Assembly: GCA_027483505.1 (NCBI GenBank)
Contig: JAIXUP010000055.1
Coordinates: forward strand, 46,918-110,917
DNA: 64,000 bases
Direction of reading: 5' to 3'
Origin: Hyphomicrobiales bacterium
Lineage (GTDB): Bacteria > Pseudomonadota > Alphaproteobacteria > Rhizobiales > Beijerinckiaceae
Shown: piece by piece, positions 1 through 8,760 of the stretch
Layout of the letters: each line of letters opens with the position of its first letter
Position numbering within the stretch: position 1 is the first letter of the stretch
The notes under the pieces: model-generated
Told to the model about the DNA's origin: nothing
The model's input: the letters and a program-made list of their open reading frames with translations, nothing else
The model's database searches: none
Program-made: the position numbers and the translations under genes

Positions 1-583
1 GCGCCCGTCCCATGTCCATCAGGCGGCGGCACAGGTCGTCGTCCTCGTAATAGAGGAAGATGTTCGGATCGAAGCCGCCGATGGCGTCGAACAGCGCGCG
101 CTCCATCAGGAAGCAGGCCCCCGACACGAAGGGGATCGAGGCAGGGCCATCCGGAACCAGAACGCGCGCGGCCTGATTGAGATGGTCCGGCGACAGCAGC
201 GAACGCGGCTGCACGAAGTTGCGTCCGTCCGGTTCGATGATCAGCGGAGCGGCCAGCCCCGCCTGCGGGTACGTCGCCATCGCCGCCAGCAGGCTCGCAA
301 GCGCGCCGGGCGAGACGACCAGATCGGGATTGCAGACCAGCACAAACCGGGTTGTCGCCGCCACGACGCCAAGCCCGTTGCCGCGGCCATAGCCCTCATT
401 GCGCACCGAGCGGATGACTGTGACGCCCTCGGCCTCGGCGACCGCCGCGCTCGCATCCGTGCTGGCATTGTCGACCACGATGACCGGCGCGCCCTCGGCG
501 CGGAGCGCCTTCAGACAGGCGGGCAGAACGGCTGCGCTGTTGTACGCCACGACAATGGCCGTTACATCTGAGGCTTGGAACAT
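1..583 (-). CDS. Glycosyltransferase family 2 (3' end outside window)
   Basis: Reading leftward from an ATG at 583-581 the frame stays open to the window edge (194 codons), so the C-terminus is missing. The N-terminus, MFQASDVTAIVVAYNS, is the first strand of a GT-A fold. It is followed by DNAST, then NPDLVV (the DxD-like nucleotide-sugar site region) and, near the cut, FLYYEDDDLCRR, the acidic motif typical of rhamnosyltransferase-like GT2 enzymes. It probably transfers a sugar from an NDP-sugar in the cytoplasm for surface polysaccharide synthesis. The acceptor and sugar cannot be told. It is divergent from the exported-protein gene at 695. The family call is firm; the specific function is open. 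Confidence 0.85.
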   Translation of the reverse strand, partial: MFQASDVTAIVVAYNSAAVLPACLKALRAEGAPVIVVDNASTDASAAVAEAEGVTVIRSVRNEGYGRGNGLGVVAATTRFVLVCNPDLVVSPGALASLLAAMATYPQAGLAAPLIIEPDGRNFVQPRSLLSPDHLNQAARVLVPDGPASIPFVSGACFLMERALFDAIGGFDPNIFLYYEDDDLCRRLMDMGRA

Positions 584-614
584 TCAGGTCGCATAAACGC
601 TGGGTCAGGTGCTG

Positions 615-681
615 GCAATCAACCGGCAGCCTCAAATCCGCAACATTTCGCGTCCTGTGTGGGTTTCGGCCGGTTGATTGC
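615..681 (+). promoter_or_regulatory. 13-bp perfect inverted repeat in the leader of the 695 gene
   Basis: GCAATCAACCGGC at 615-627 is the exact reverse complement of 669-681, with a 41-nt spacer. The right arm ends directly before the Shine-Dalgarno sequence AAGGGGG (682-688) of the gene starting at 695. It could be a long-loop RNA hairpin next to the ribosome site, or two DNA half-sites in the divergent promoter region shared with the glycosyltransferase. The repeat is seen directly; the function is inferred. Confidence 0.5.
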
Positions 682-694
682 AAGGGGGCTCAGT

Positions 695-2494
695 GTGAAG
701 CGGACATTCCATCTACCGATGATTCTCGGCGTCGCTGCCACGTTGGGTCTGGCGCTGGTTCCGGCCCGCGGGGCGGACATCAGCCTGTCGAACCTGCGCT
801 ACGATTTCGGCGTCATCAGCATCGCGATCCCGAAGCTGGATGTCCGCGGCACCGACCTGAGCGAAGCGGATTTGCGCGGCATCCTCGACGGCACAGGACC
901 GGGCGATGCGGTGGCGCGAATCTCCCGGCTGCAGGCGGCATCGGCCAGCATCCCCGAATTGATCATGGAGCAGGATGTCGCCGGGGCGAAACAGAAGATC
1001 GTCTACCGCGACATCACCATGGACACGATCAGCGCAGGCGTGATCAGCCGCATCCGGGCGGCCGGGCTCAGCGGCGACATGAACGACAAGGGTGCAGGGG
1101 CGATGCAGTTCCGGATCGGCGAGATGCTGGCGGAAGGCATCGACATGCCGCTGTCGGCGCGCGCCCTCACCGGCTCGGTGCCCGATCCGCAGGCGGTGCC
1201 GCTGGCGCCGCTGTATCGGAGCGTCAGCTATCGCGACTATGTGATGGATTTGCCGCTTGGCGCCGGCCAGGTCAGCGTGGCGCGGGTCACGGGCCGCGAA
1301 GCCAAGGCACGGCCCGGCAAGGAGCCCTTGCTGGATGCGATGCGCAATGTCGTCGCCATGGCCGAGAGGCAGAAGGCCGAAGGCGGCGTGAAGAGCCAGC
1401 CGTCGGCCGCCGACATGGTGATGATGTCGCGCGTGTTCGCCTTCTTCGACAACTTCGAATACGGCGTGATGGATGCCGAGGGCTTCAAGGGCAGCTTCAA
1501 CACCGGCAGGGACGCCGCCACCTTCAGCATCGGCCGCATGCGCTTCAGCGATCAGCCGCAGCAGGGTGGCCTCGCCATCAGCGACCTGAGCATCGACGCC
1601 GGACCGGCCAAGATGTCGCTGGCAGAATTCGAGATGCGTGACTTCAGCTATCGCGACAGTCTCCGGGCGTTGGCCGACATGCTTGAGCGTGGCGACATCG
1701 CTGCGCTGAAGAGCGAGTATACCAAGCTCATTCCCAAGCTCGGCACAATCCGCCTGAAGGGCTTCAATCTCGAGGCGCCCGACACCAGCGGCCCGCGCCG
1801 GCAGGGTCCGCCCGAAATCATCCGCGCCTCTGTGAAAAGCATGGAGCTTGGCTTCGGCCAGCAGGTCGACGGCATCCCCACCGCCTTCCGTTTCGGGGCC
1901 GAGGAACTCGCCGCGCCGCTGCCGGCTACATCGCGCGAAAGCGCCGTGCGCGACCTCATCGCCATGGGCTACAAGTCGGTGAACCTGTCCTGGCTGGCCG
2001 ATCTTGCCTGGCAGCAGGACAAGGAGCAGCTGACCATCAAGGCGCTGAACTTTTCCGGCAAGGACATGGCCGCTGTCGCCTTCGCCGGCCAGCTCGGCAA
2101 TGTCAGCAAGGAGGCGTTCTCGACGGATACGGCACTGGCGCAGGTGGCCTGGCTGTCGGCCACGGCCCAGCGCCTGACCATGACCTTCGAGAACCTCGGC
2201 GGCATCGAGAAGGTCGTCGCCCGCGAGGCCGGCAAGGCGAACAAGACGCCCGAGGCGCTCCGGCGCGAATGGGGCACGATCGCGGCTGTCGGCCTTCCGG
2301 CCATCCTCGGGGATTCTGCCGGGGCGAAGGCGATCACGGCCGCTGTCGCACGCTTCGTCGCGCGACCCGGCAAGCTCGGAATAGACCTTCAGTCGCGCTC
2401 TCCTGACGGCATCGGCGTGGCCGACGCGGTGCAGGTCTTGGGTGCCCCTCAGGCGCTGTTCGACAAGATCGACGTGCAGGCCCGCGCCGAATAG
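695..2494 (+). CDS. Exported protein of unknown function, 599 aa
   Basis: The chosen start is the GTG at 695, six bases after AAGGGGG. It gives a clear Sec signal peptide (basic VKRTFH, hydrophobic MILGVAATLGLALV, likely cut near PARGA) that a longer frame from 575 would bury. The mature part has no further membrane span and looks like a repetitive, mostly beta periplasmic protein: phrases of the type ISLSNLRYDF, LSIDAGPAKMSLAEFEM and IRLKGFNLEAPD recur at intervals. I do not recognise a named family. It is divergent from a glycosyltransferase and convergent with a lipoprotein gene whose stop lies one base away. A structural envelope role is possible but unproven. Confidence 0.8.
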   Translation: MKRTFHLPMILGVAATLGLALVPARGADISLSNLRYDFGVISIAIPKLDVRGTDLSEADLRGILDGTGPGDAVARISRLQAASASIPELIMEQDVAGAKQKIVYRDITMDTISAGVISRIRAAGLSGDMNDKGAGAMQFRIGEMLAEGIDMPLSARALTGSVPDPQAVPLAPLYRSVSYRDYVMDLPLGAGQVSVARVTGREAKARPGKEPLLDAMRNVVAMAERQKAEGGVKSQPSAADMVMMSRVFAFFDNFEYGVMDAEGFKGSFNTGRDAATFSIGRMRFSDQPQQGGLAISDLSIDAGPAKMSLAEFEMRDFSYRDSLRALADMLERGDIAALKSEYTKLIPKLGTIRLKGFNLEAPDTSGPRRQGPPEIIRASVKSMELGFGQQVDGIPTAFRFGAEELAAPLPATSRESAVRDLIAMGYKSVNLSWLADLAWQQDKEQLTIKALNFSGKDMAAVAFAGQLGNVSKEAFSTDTALAQVAWLSATAQRLTMTFENLGGIEKVVAREAGKANKTPEALRREWGTIAAVGLPAILGDSAGAKAITAAVARFVARPGKLGIDLQSRSPDGIGVADAVQVLGAPQALFDKIDVQARAE

Positions 2495-2495
2495 C

Positions 2496-2810
2496 TCAGC
2501 GCCGGGCGATGGCCCTGAGTTCCGAGGCCACCGCGGCGCGCTCTGTCTCGGTGCAGGCGCGCGGCAGGTTGTAGGAGCGGACGGCAAAGTCCTGGTTCGC
2601 TGCGATCAGCCGGCGGCGCTCGTCGCCCTGATAGACCGCGACAACGCGCCCGCGCTCGACGCGAAGGCCGCAATCATAGCCGCGCGAGACCATCGCGGCG
2701 GCATATTCAGGCGTGCCGGGCATATAGGCGTTGTGCTGCTGGCAGGCCGTGAGAGCCAGCGGCGCAAAAAGACACCAGCGCAGTGACGCGCGGCCAAATG
2801 CCGACGACAT
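2496..2810 (-). CDS. Small putative lipoprotein, 104 aa
   Basis: The start was placed at ATG 2810 because this puts a lipoprotein signal at the N-terminus: basic RASLR, hydrophobic WCLFAPLAL, then the lipobox LTAC with the lipidated Cys at residue 23. Longer versions from 2915 would bury it. The mature part is about 80 residues, with two further Cys (in YDCGL and RACTE) that could form a disulphide, and a VVAVYQGDERRRLI strand region. No family is recognised. It is tail to tail with the exported-protein gene, one base between stops. It probably sits in the inner or outer membrane; its function is unknown. Confidence 0.65.
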   Translation of the reverse strand: MSSAFGRASLRWCLFAPLALTACQQHNAYMPGTPEYAAAMVSRGYDCGLRVERGRVVAVYQGDERRRLIAANQDFAVRSYNLPRACTETERAAVASELRAIARR

Positions 2811-2824
2811 GCGCGGCGACGCCG

Positions 2825-2898
2825 GGAAGGATATCCACCTGCGTCGCGCGGCAACGGGGAGATCCCCTTCCCGGCCCTGCGGGCCGCCGGGGCTGACA
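2825..2898 (+). repeat. Intergenic repeat family A, copy 1
   Basis: A 74-bp segment starting GGAAGG and ending GCCGGGGCTGACA aligns along its whole length with 10647-10719. Shared blocks include ATCCA-CT, CCCTTCC-GGCCCT and GCCGGGG-TGACA. It lies between aspS and the lipoprotein gene. Such GC-rich dispersed elements are common between genes in Hyphomicrobiales. Confidence 0.55.
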
Positions 2899-2919
2899 CC
2901 GGTATGGTTGCCCAAGGCG

Positions 2920-4692
2920 CTATTCCTGCACGTTGAGCCGGATGTGCAGCTCGCGCAGCTGCTTGGGGGTCACGTCGGACGGCGCGCCCATCAGCACGTC
3001 GAGCGCCTGCTGGTTCATCGGGAAGAGCGAGATTTCGCGCAGGTTCGCCGTGCCGCAGAGCAACATGACGATGCGGTCAACGCCCGCCGCCATGCCGCCA
3101 TGGGGCGGCGCGCCGTACTGGAAGGCGCGGTACATGCCGCCGAAGCGCTCGATCACGTCCTTCTCGCCATAGCCGGCGATCTCGAAGGCCTTGACCATGG
3201 CTTCGGGGCGATGGTTGCGGATGCCGCCCGAGGCGATCTCGAAGCCGTTGCAGGCGATGTCGTACTGGAACGCCTTGATCGTGGTCGGGTCCTGCGTCTT
3301 CAACGCCTCCAGCCCGCCTTGCGGCATCGAGAACGGGTTGTGGCTGAAATCGACCTTCTTCTCGTCCTCGTTGTATTCGAACATCGGAAAGTCGACGATC
3401 CAGGCCAGCTCGAAGCGCTCCTTGTCGATCAGGTTCAAGTCTTCGCCAACCTTGGTGCGGGCAAGGCCGGCGAACTTGACGAACTTGGCCGGGTCACCCG
3501 CCACGAAGAAGCAGGCGTCGCCGTCTTTCAGGCCAAGCTGTTGGCGGATTGCTTCCGTTTTCTCAGGGCCGATGTTGTTCGCAACGGGGCCGGCGCCCGC
3601 GCCCTCTTTCCACATCACATAGCCCAGCCCTGGCTGGCCCTCGCCCTGCGCCCATGAGTTCATCCGATCGCAGAAGGCGCGGCTGCCGCCGCCCGGCGCG
3701 GGGATGGCCCACACGCGGTTCTTCGGCTCTTCGAGGATGCGCGCGAAGACCTTGAAGCCCGAGCCGCGCATGATGTCCGACACGTCCTGCATCACCAGCG
3801 GGTTGCGCAGGTCGGGCTTGTCGGTGCCGTATTTGGTCATCGACTCGGCATAGGGAATGCGCGGCCAGTTCTTGGTCACCGGCTTGCCGCCGCCGAACTC
3901 CTCGAAGATGCCGGTGATGACCGGCTCCACGGCCGCGAACACGTCCTCCTGCTCGACGAAGCTCATTTCGAGGTCGAGTTGGTAGAACTCGCCCGGCAGC
4001 CGGTCGGCGCGCGGGTCCTCGTCGCGGAAGCAGGGCGCGATCTGGAAGTAGCGGTCGAAGCCCGCCATCATGATCAGCTGCTTGTATTGCTGCGGGGCCT
4101 GCGGCAGCGCGTAGAACTTGCCCGGATGGATGCGGCTCGGCACGAGGAAGTCGCGTGCGCCTTCGGGTGATGAGGCGGTCAGGATCGGGGTCTGGAACTC
4201 GAAGAAGCCCTGCCCCTTCATCCGGCGTCGCATCGCATCGACCACCGCGCCACGCGTCATGATGTTCTGGTGCAGCTTCTCGCGGCGCAGGTCGAGGAAG
4301 CGGTATTTCAGCCGCGTGTCCTCCGGATACTGCTGATCGCCGAAGACCTGCAGCGGCAGTTCGCCCGCCGGGCCGAGCACCTCAAGTTCGGTGATGAAGA
4401 TCTCGACCATGCCGGTCGGCAGGTCGGCATTCGTCGTGCCGTCCGGGCGGCGGCGCACCTTGCCGTCGATGCGCACGCACCATTCCGAACGCACCTGTTC
4501 GACCGCCTTGAACGCCGGCGAATCCGGATCAGCCACGCATTGCAGCATGCCGTAATGGTCGCGCAGATCGATGAACAGCACGCCGCCATGGTCGCGGATG
4601 CGGTGGCACCAGCCGGAGACGCGGACAAGTTCGCCGACATGCTCTTCGCGCAGGGCGCCGCAGGTGTGTGAGCGATAACGGTGCAGGGACAT
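2920..4692 (-). CDS. aspS: Aspartyl-tRNA synthetase
   Basis: Class IIb aminoacyl-tRNA synthetase, 590 aa, the normal length for the bacterial type. An N-terminal OB-fold anticodon domain begins at [14 protein letters not shown]. The catalytic core has motif 2 ([19 protein letters not shown]) and motif 3 ([12 protein letters not shown]), interrupted by the bacterial insertion domain near the middle. The ATG at 4692 was preferred over 4710 because conserved sequence starts there. It charges tRNA-Asp. A full gatCAB set lies in the same window, and bacterial-type AspRS in organisms relying on GatCAB is often non-discriminating, also making Asp-tRNA-Asn for amidation; that part is inference. No strong Shine-Dalgarno is visible upstream. 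Confidence 0.97.
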   Translation of the reverse strand: MSLHRYRSHTCGALREEHVGELVRVSGWCHRIRDHGGVLFIDLRDHYGMLQCVADPDSPAFKAVEQVRSEWCVRIDGKVRRRPDGTTNADLPTGMVEIFITELEVLGPAGELPLQVFGDQQYPEDTRLKYRFLDLRREKLHQNIMTRGAVVDAMRRRMKGQGFFEFQTPILTASSPEGARDFLVPSRIHPGKFYALPQAPQQYKQLIMMAGFDRYFQIAPCFRDEDPRADRLPGEFYQLDLEMSFVEQEDVFAAVEPVITGIFEEFGGGKPVTKNWPRIPYAESMTKYGTDKPDLRNPLVMQDVSDIMRGSGFKVFARILEEPKNRVWAIPAPGGGSRAFCDRMNSWAQGEGQPGLGYVMWKEGAGAGPVANNIGPEKTEAIRQQLGLKDGDACFFVAGDPAKFVKFAGLARTKVGEDLNLIDKERFELAWIVDFPMFEYNEDEKKVDFSHNPFSMPQGGLEALKTQDPTTIKAFQYDIACNGFEIASGGIRNHRPEAMVKAFEIAGYGEKDVIERFGGMYRAFQYGAPPHGGMAAGVDRIVMLLCGTANLREISLFPMNQQALDVLMGAPSDVTPKQLRELHIRLNVQE

Positions 4693-4798
4693 GGGTTTTC
4701 TCGGCTGCAAGGCTGATTTTGCGAGCGCTGTCAGTCGGCTCTGGGGGGTGGATTGTCAAGGTGGGATGGTCGCTCTTGCGCATGCCGCAACCCCGATG

Positions 4799-4823
4799 CC
4801 CTCTTCTTGAGCGCATCGAAGGG
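4799..4823 (-). repeat. Intergenic repeat family B, left arm of inverted pair 1
   Basis: Read on the minus strand this is CCCTTCGATGCGCTCAAG and onward, a diverged copy of the element CCTTCGACAGGCTCAGGATG. It faces the copy at 4854-4882, so the two could pair as a hairpin with a loop of about 30 nt. It lies between aspS and the acylase gene. Confidence 0.4.
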
Positions 4824-4853
4824 CACGCGTCCAGCGGCCGGCAAACTGGAGAT

Positions 4854-4882
4854 CATCCTTCGACGGGCTCGGGCTGAGGATG
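4854..4882 (+). repeat. Intergenic repeat family B, right arm of inverted pair 1
   Basis: CATCCTTCGACGGGCTC followed by GGGCTGAGGATG. It matches the copies at 39348 and 59045, with a six-base duplication in the middle. The arrangement with 4799-4823 repeats the one seen at 58996-59073. Confidence 0.5.
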
Positions 4883-4972
4883 GTGGGTTTTGATTGAGAC
4901 GTGAGGATTTCAGACAGCGGGCCTGCGGCTTTGGCGATTGCGCGCCTGCTGCAAAGCCGCTTCACTCTGCCG

Positions 4973-7303
4973 ATGTCCATTGCCCTTCCCGCCCTCTCCG
5001 CTCCCGCCGAAATCCTGATTGACGGACATGGCATCCCGCATATCCGCGCACGAACCTTTCTCGATGCCTTCGTCGTGCAGGGCTGGAACGCCGCGCGCGA
5101 CCGGCTCTGGCAGATCGACCTGTGGCGCAAACGCGGACTCGGGCTGCTGGCTGCCGATTTCGGACCGGGCTATCTGGAACAGGACCGCGCCTCGCGGCTG
5201 ATGCTGTATCGCGGCGCGATGGGCCGCGAATGGGGCAGCTATGCCCCCGATGACCGGGCGATCTGCGAAGCGTTCGTCGCCGGCATCAACGCCTATATCG
5301 CGCTGTGCAAACGCGAGCCGGAGCGGCTGCCGCCGGAGTTCGGCGTCATGGGCACGAAGCCCGCGCGCTGGAAGGCGCCCGATGTGGTGCGCATCCGGAC
5401 CCACAGCCTCAGCCGCAACGGCATCTCCGAAATCCTGCGCGCCATTGTGATGGCTGGAGCCGATCTCGAGACCGACCTGATCCGCCGGTCGCTAGAGCCG
5501 CCGGTCGCGCCCCGGATTCCGGACGGGCTTGACCCGGCCAGGGTGCCGCTGGCGGCGCTCGATCTGCTCAAGCTCGCCACCACCGATGTGCGCTTCACAG
5601 CCGAGCGTCTTGCGGCGCCGCTGGCTGACGCGCCCAAATGGCGCAAGGTGACGGACCTTGGCGACGTGCTGCGCGACGCGGAATTCGCCGGTTCGAACAA
5701 CTGGGCCGTCAGCGCCGCGCTGAGCGGGACCGGGGCGCCGATCCTGGCCTCCGACCCGCACCGCGCCCACGCCCTGCCCTCCCTGCGCTACATTGCGCAT
5801 CTGACCGCGCCCGGGCTTGACGTGATCGGCGCGGGCGAAGCGTGCAATCCGGGCATAGCCTTCGGCCACAACGGCAAGCTCGCCTATTCGGGCACAATTT
5901 TCTACATCGATCAGGAAGACATCGTCATCCTCGCCAAGGCTCCCGACGATCCGGGCGTGTTCATCGAGGGCGGACGGCGGCGGCGGATCCGAACCCTCAC
6001 CGAAACGGTCAAGGTCAAGGGACATCCCGGTCAGCCGATGCGGCTGCGCTTCTCAGCGCACGGCCCGATCTTCCACGAGACCAGGACCCATGCCTTCGCC
6101 ATCCGCTCCGTGGCGCAGGAGCCCGGCACCGGCCCCTATCTCGGCTCGCTCACAGGCATGCGCGAAACCACCGTAGCGGGTTATGCCGCCTCGCTTCACC
6201 GCAACAAGACGCCATCGACCAACCATGTCTTCGCCGACGCAGGCGGGCATATCGGCTGGCGTCCGGCGGGGCTGGCGCCGATCCGGACCGGCTATGACGG
6301 GCTGCTCCCGGTGCCTGCCAACGGGCGGCATCGCTGGTCCGGCTTCATGGATGCGGCCGAGATGCCACTGACCATTGACCCGCCGCGCGGCTGGGTCGCT
6401 ACAGCCAACGCCATGAACCTTCCGGCGGACTGGGACCATGCCAACAAGCCGCTCGGGTTCGAATGGGTCGAGCGGTCGCGCCTCAACCGCATCGAGGAGG
6501 TGCTGACCCCGGCGAAGACGCATGGCGTCCGGGACGCAGCAGCGCTGCAGACCGACGTGGCTTCACTCCCGGGGCGGCGCATGGCAAAGCTGGTTCTGGC
6601 CCTGCCAGCCAGCGCCGGCGTCACGGCCGCACAGGCGCTGTTCGCCGGCTGGGACGGATCGCTGCACAAGGACAGCGCCGCCGCCGCGCTGTTCGAGGTC
6701 TGGTGGATGAAGCACCTAAAGCCGGGCCTGCTCGCGCTGCTCGTCCATGATCCAGCCCTGCGCGCGATCATGGTTCCGATCGATCAGGACAGCGCGCTCG
6801 GTCTGCTCGAGGATCCGGACAGGCGCTTTGGCGCTGAGGCAGCGCGCCGGCGGGACCAACTGCTGGCCAGCACCCTGCTCGCCGCCTGGACCGACCTGTC
6901 GAGCCGCCTCGGCGCTGACCCCGCCGCCTGGGCCTGGGGCAAGCTGCATCACGGCTTTTTCGAGCATCCGCTGGCGAGCGTGGCGGGCGCGAAGGCGGCC
7001 GGGCTGAGGGATATCGGGCCATGGCCGATGGGCGGCTCGATGTCGACGCCGATGCATACCGGCTACAGGCTCAGCGACTTCCGGGTGATCGCGGGTGCGT
7101 CCTTCCGGATGGTGGTGGACATGGCCGATCCGGACCGCTCGATCTGCATCAATGCGCCGGGACAATCGGGAGATCCGCGCTCGAGGCACTACGATGATCT
7201 CGCGCCGATCTGGGCAAAGGGCGGCTATGTGCCGATGCCGTTCACGGCGAAGGCCGTCGACGCGGCGGCGGTGGAGCGGATTTTGCTGGTTCCGGCGCTG
7301 TAG
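4973..7303 (+). CDS. Penicillin acylase-family Ntn hydrolase
   Basis: Penicillin/cephalosporin/homoserine-lactone acylase family, 776 aa from ATG 4973. The family start, AEILIDGHGIPHIRA, lies just inside. The alpha-chain core follows (VQGWNAARDRLWQIDLWR), then AGSNNW, in which Ser241 should become the N-terminal nucleophile of the beta chain after autocatalytic cleavage. The beta chain carries ASDPH, FGHNGKLAYSGT, the family Asn in NHVFADAGGHIGW, and a late SMSTPMHTGYRLSDF block. It hydrolyses an amide-linked acyl group; the substrate (beta-lactam, acyl-homoserine lactone, peptide) cannot be read from sequence. No signal peptide is visible, although many relatives are periplasmic. A GTG at 4901 is an alternative start but also gives no clear signal. 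Confidence 0.88.
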   Translation: MSIALPALSAPAEILIDGHGIPHIRARTFLDAFVVQGWNAARDRLWQIDLWRKRGLGLLAADFGPGYLEQDRASRLMLYRGAMGREWGSYAPDDRAICEAFVAGINAYIALCKREPERLPPEFGVMGTKPARWKAPDVVRIRTHSLSRNGISEILRAIVMAGADLETDLIRRSLEPPVAPRIPDGLDPARVPLAALDLLKLATTDVRFTAERLAAPLADAPKWRKVTDLGDVLRDAEFAGSNNWAVSAALSGTGAPILASDPHRAHALPSLRYIAHLTAPGLDVIGAGEACNPGIAFGHNGKLAYSGTIFYIDQEDIVILAKAPDDPGVFIEGGRRRRIRTLTETVKVKGHPGQPMRLRFSAHGPIFHETRTHAFAIRSVAQEPGTGPYLGSLTGMRETTVAGYAASLHRNKTPSTNHVFADAGGHIGWRPAGLAPIRTGYDGLLPVPANGRHRWSGFMDAAEMPLTIDPPRGWVATANAMNLPADWDHANKPLGFEWVERSRLNRIEEVLTPAKTHGVRDAAALQTDVASLPGRRMAKLVLALPASAGVTAAQALFAGWDGSLHKDSAAAALFEVWWMKHLKPGLLALLVHDPALRAIMVPIDQDSALGLLEDPDRRFGAEAARRRDQLLASTLLAAWTDLSSRLGADPAAWAWGKLHHGFFEHPLASVAGAKAAGLRDIGPWPMGGSMSTPMHTGYRLSDFRVIAGASFRMVVDMADPDRSICINAPGQSGDPRSRHYDDLAPIWAKGGYVPMPFTAKAVDAAAVERILLVPAL

Positions 7304-7389
7304 AGGCAATGCGCTCAGAACTGCGCGATTGGCCATGCTTGCATTGCAGCCAAGCCGCGGTAGCATCGGGCGTTTCCGGAGCAACGCCC

Positions 7390-8451
7390 ATGTCCCTGAC
7401 CCGCCGCACGATCCTGACCGCCGCCACTGCTGCAGTCGCCGCCCCTGCGCTGGCGCAGCATAACCACACGCATGGTCAATTCGAGCGGCTCAACCAGCCG
7501 GGGCGGATGGATTTGCCGCCGCTGCATGCCGAGCACGCGGTGACGGACAGTCCAGCGCCGAAAGCCGCCGTGCAGGGCCGCTGGATGCCGCGCGCGCCGC
7601 TGCCGATCCCGCGCACGGAGATGGCCTGGGCGGTGGAATACAAGGGCCGCATGCACCTTGTCGGGGGCTATGCCGAGCAGCGCGTCGACAAGAACTATCA
7701 CCATGCCTATGACGCCGCCACCGACCGCTGGGAGGAACTGGCGGTGCATCCGCGCGGCTCGAACCATGTCGGTGTCGCAACGCATGGCGACCGGCTCTAC
7801 GCCTTCGGCGGCTTCGTCGAGCAGAACCGCACGCCGCATGACGGGGCCTTCGCCTTCGACGGCAAGGCCTGGACCGCGCTGCGCCGCCTGCCCGAAGCCT
7901 GCGGCGCCATCTCGTGCATCGCACTGGGCGACAACATCCACCTCATCGGCGGAGCGATCGGCTCGGACAACCGCCGCTCGATCGACTGGCACATCGTCTA
8001 CGACACCAAGGCCGACCGCTACACCCGCCGCCAGCCGTTGCCGCTCGGCCGCGATCACACCGGCATCGTGGCCGTGAACGGGCTCATCCACATCATCGGC
8101 GGGCGCATCGACACGTTCCACACCAACTCGAACCTGCACCACAGCTACGATCCGAAAACCGACCAGTGGACCTTCCGCGCGCCGATCCCGACCGCACGCT
8201 CAGGCCAAGGCACCGTCTGGTTCAACAACCGCATCTTCGTGATGGGCGGCGAAGGCACCAACCGCGTCTACGGCCAGAACGAGGCCTACGATCCCGCCAC
8301 CGACAAGTGGGAAAGCCACGCCCCAATGCTGACCCCGCGCCACGGCATGGGCGCGGTGGTGCTCGGCAACGCGATCTACGTCGCCGGCGGTGGTCCCCAG
8401 ATGGGCGGCGGGGTGAAAAGCGCGATCAACGAGGCGTTTGTGCTCGGGTGA
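7390..8451 (+). CDS. Tat-exported kelch-repeat protein
   Basis: A 353-residue protein from ATG 7390, eight bases after GGAG (7378-7381). The N-terminus MSLTRRTILTAATAAVAAPA is a twin-arginine signal ending near ALAQ. Six kelch-type blade motifs follow (HLVGGYAE, YAFGGFVE, HLIGGAIG, HIIGGRID, FVMGGEGT, YVAGGGPQ), so the mature protein should be a six-bladed beta-propeller in the periplasm. Several His residues follow the signal (QHNHTHG). Relatives include galactose-oxidase-like and sialic-acid mutarotase-like propellers, but no catalytic residues identify one. It starts 86 bases after the acylase gene and may be co-transcribed. Fold confident, function unknown. Confidence 0.85.
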   Translation: MSLTRRTILTAATAAVAAPALAQHNHTHGQFERLNQPGRMDLPPLHAEHAVTDSPAPKAAVQGRWMPRAPLPIPRTEMAWAVEYKGRMHLVGGYAEQRVDKNYHHAYDAATDRWEELAVHPRGSNHVGVATHGDRLYAFGGFVEQNRTPHDGAFAFDGKAWTALRRLPEACGAISCIALGDNIHLIGGAIGSDNRRSIDWHIVYDTKADRYTRRQPLPLGRDHTGIVAVNGLIHIIGGRIDTFHTNSNLHHSYDPKTDQWTFRAPIPTARSGQGTVWFNNRIFVMGGEGTNRVYGQNEAYDPATDKWESHAPMLTPRHGMGAVVLGNAIYVAGGGPQMGGGVKSAINEAFVLG

Positions 8452-8760
8452 GGCCCGGTGTGCAAGCCTGATCCCGGCGATTGGATCGATTGTCGCCGGC
8501 GACGCACAAGCGCTTTCATCATCGCAAGGGCGGGGACACAACGCTGAAGCGCTGGAAGTTCCGGCGGTTGACGTTCTGTCATCGGAGTCTCTTGGGCCAA
8601 GGGAACGACGCTTGGGCATCGTCGCTTCCGCAGGGTATTTATTTTTTCATGTATTTCGATTGTATTCTCCAATTAAGAGAAAATTTTCAGGCTTGGGCGA
8701 CGATTGTGATCTCAAGCCCGATCCGCACTTGGCTGTCACACCCACCAAGAGATAATCACC
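8452..8760 (+). promoter_or_regulatory. AT-rich leader of the chemoreceptor gene
   Basis: A 309-base gap with no credible gene. The first half has ordinary GC-rich composition. The stretch 8632-8690 is markedly AT-rich for this window (runs such as TATTTATTTTTTC and AGAGAAAATTTTC) and probably holds the promoter of the chemoreceptor. AAGAGA just before ATG 8761 is the ribosome site. No clear -35/-10 pair or sigma-54 site was found. Confidence 0.4.

Noticed and set aside
713..2587. Open frame of about 620 codons on the minus strand
   Set aside because: Antisense to the exported-protein gene; rich in Arg, Ala, His and Gly without domain sequence, as expected of a shadow frame in GC-rich DNA.
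8488..8500. 13-mer CGATTGTCGCCGG shared with the spacer near 47176
   Set aside because: A single short match with no flanking similarity; could be chance in GC-rich DNA.
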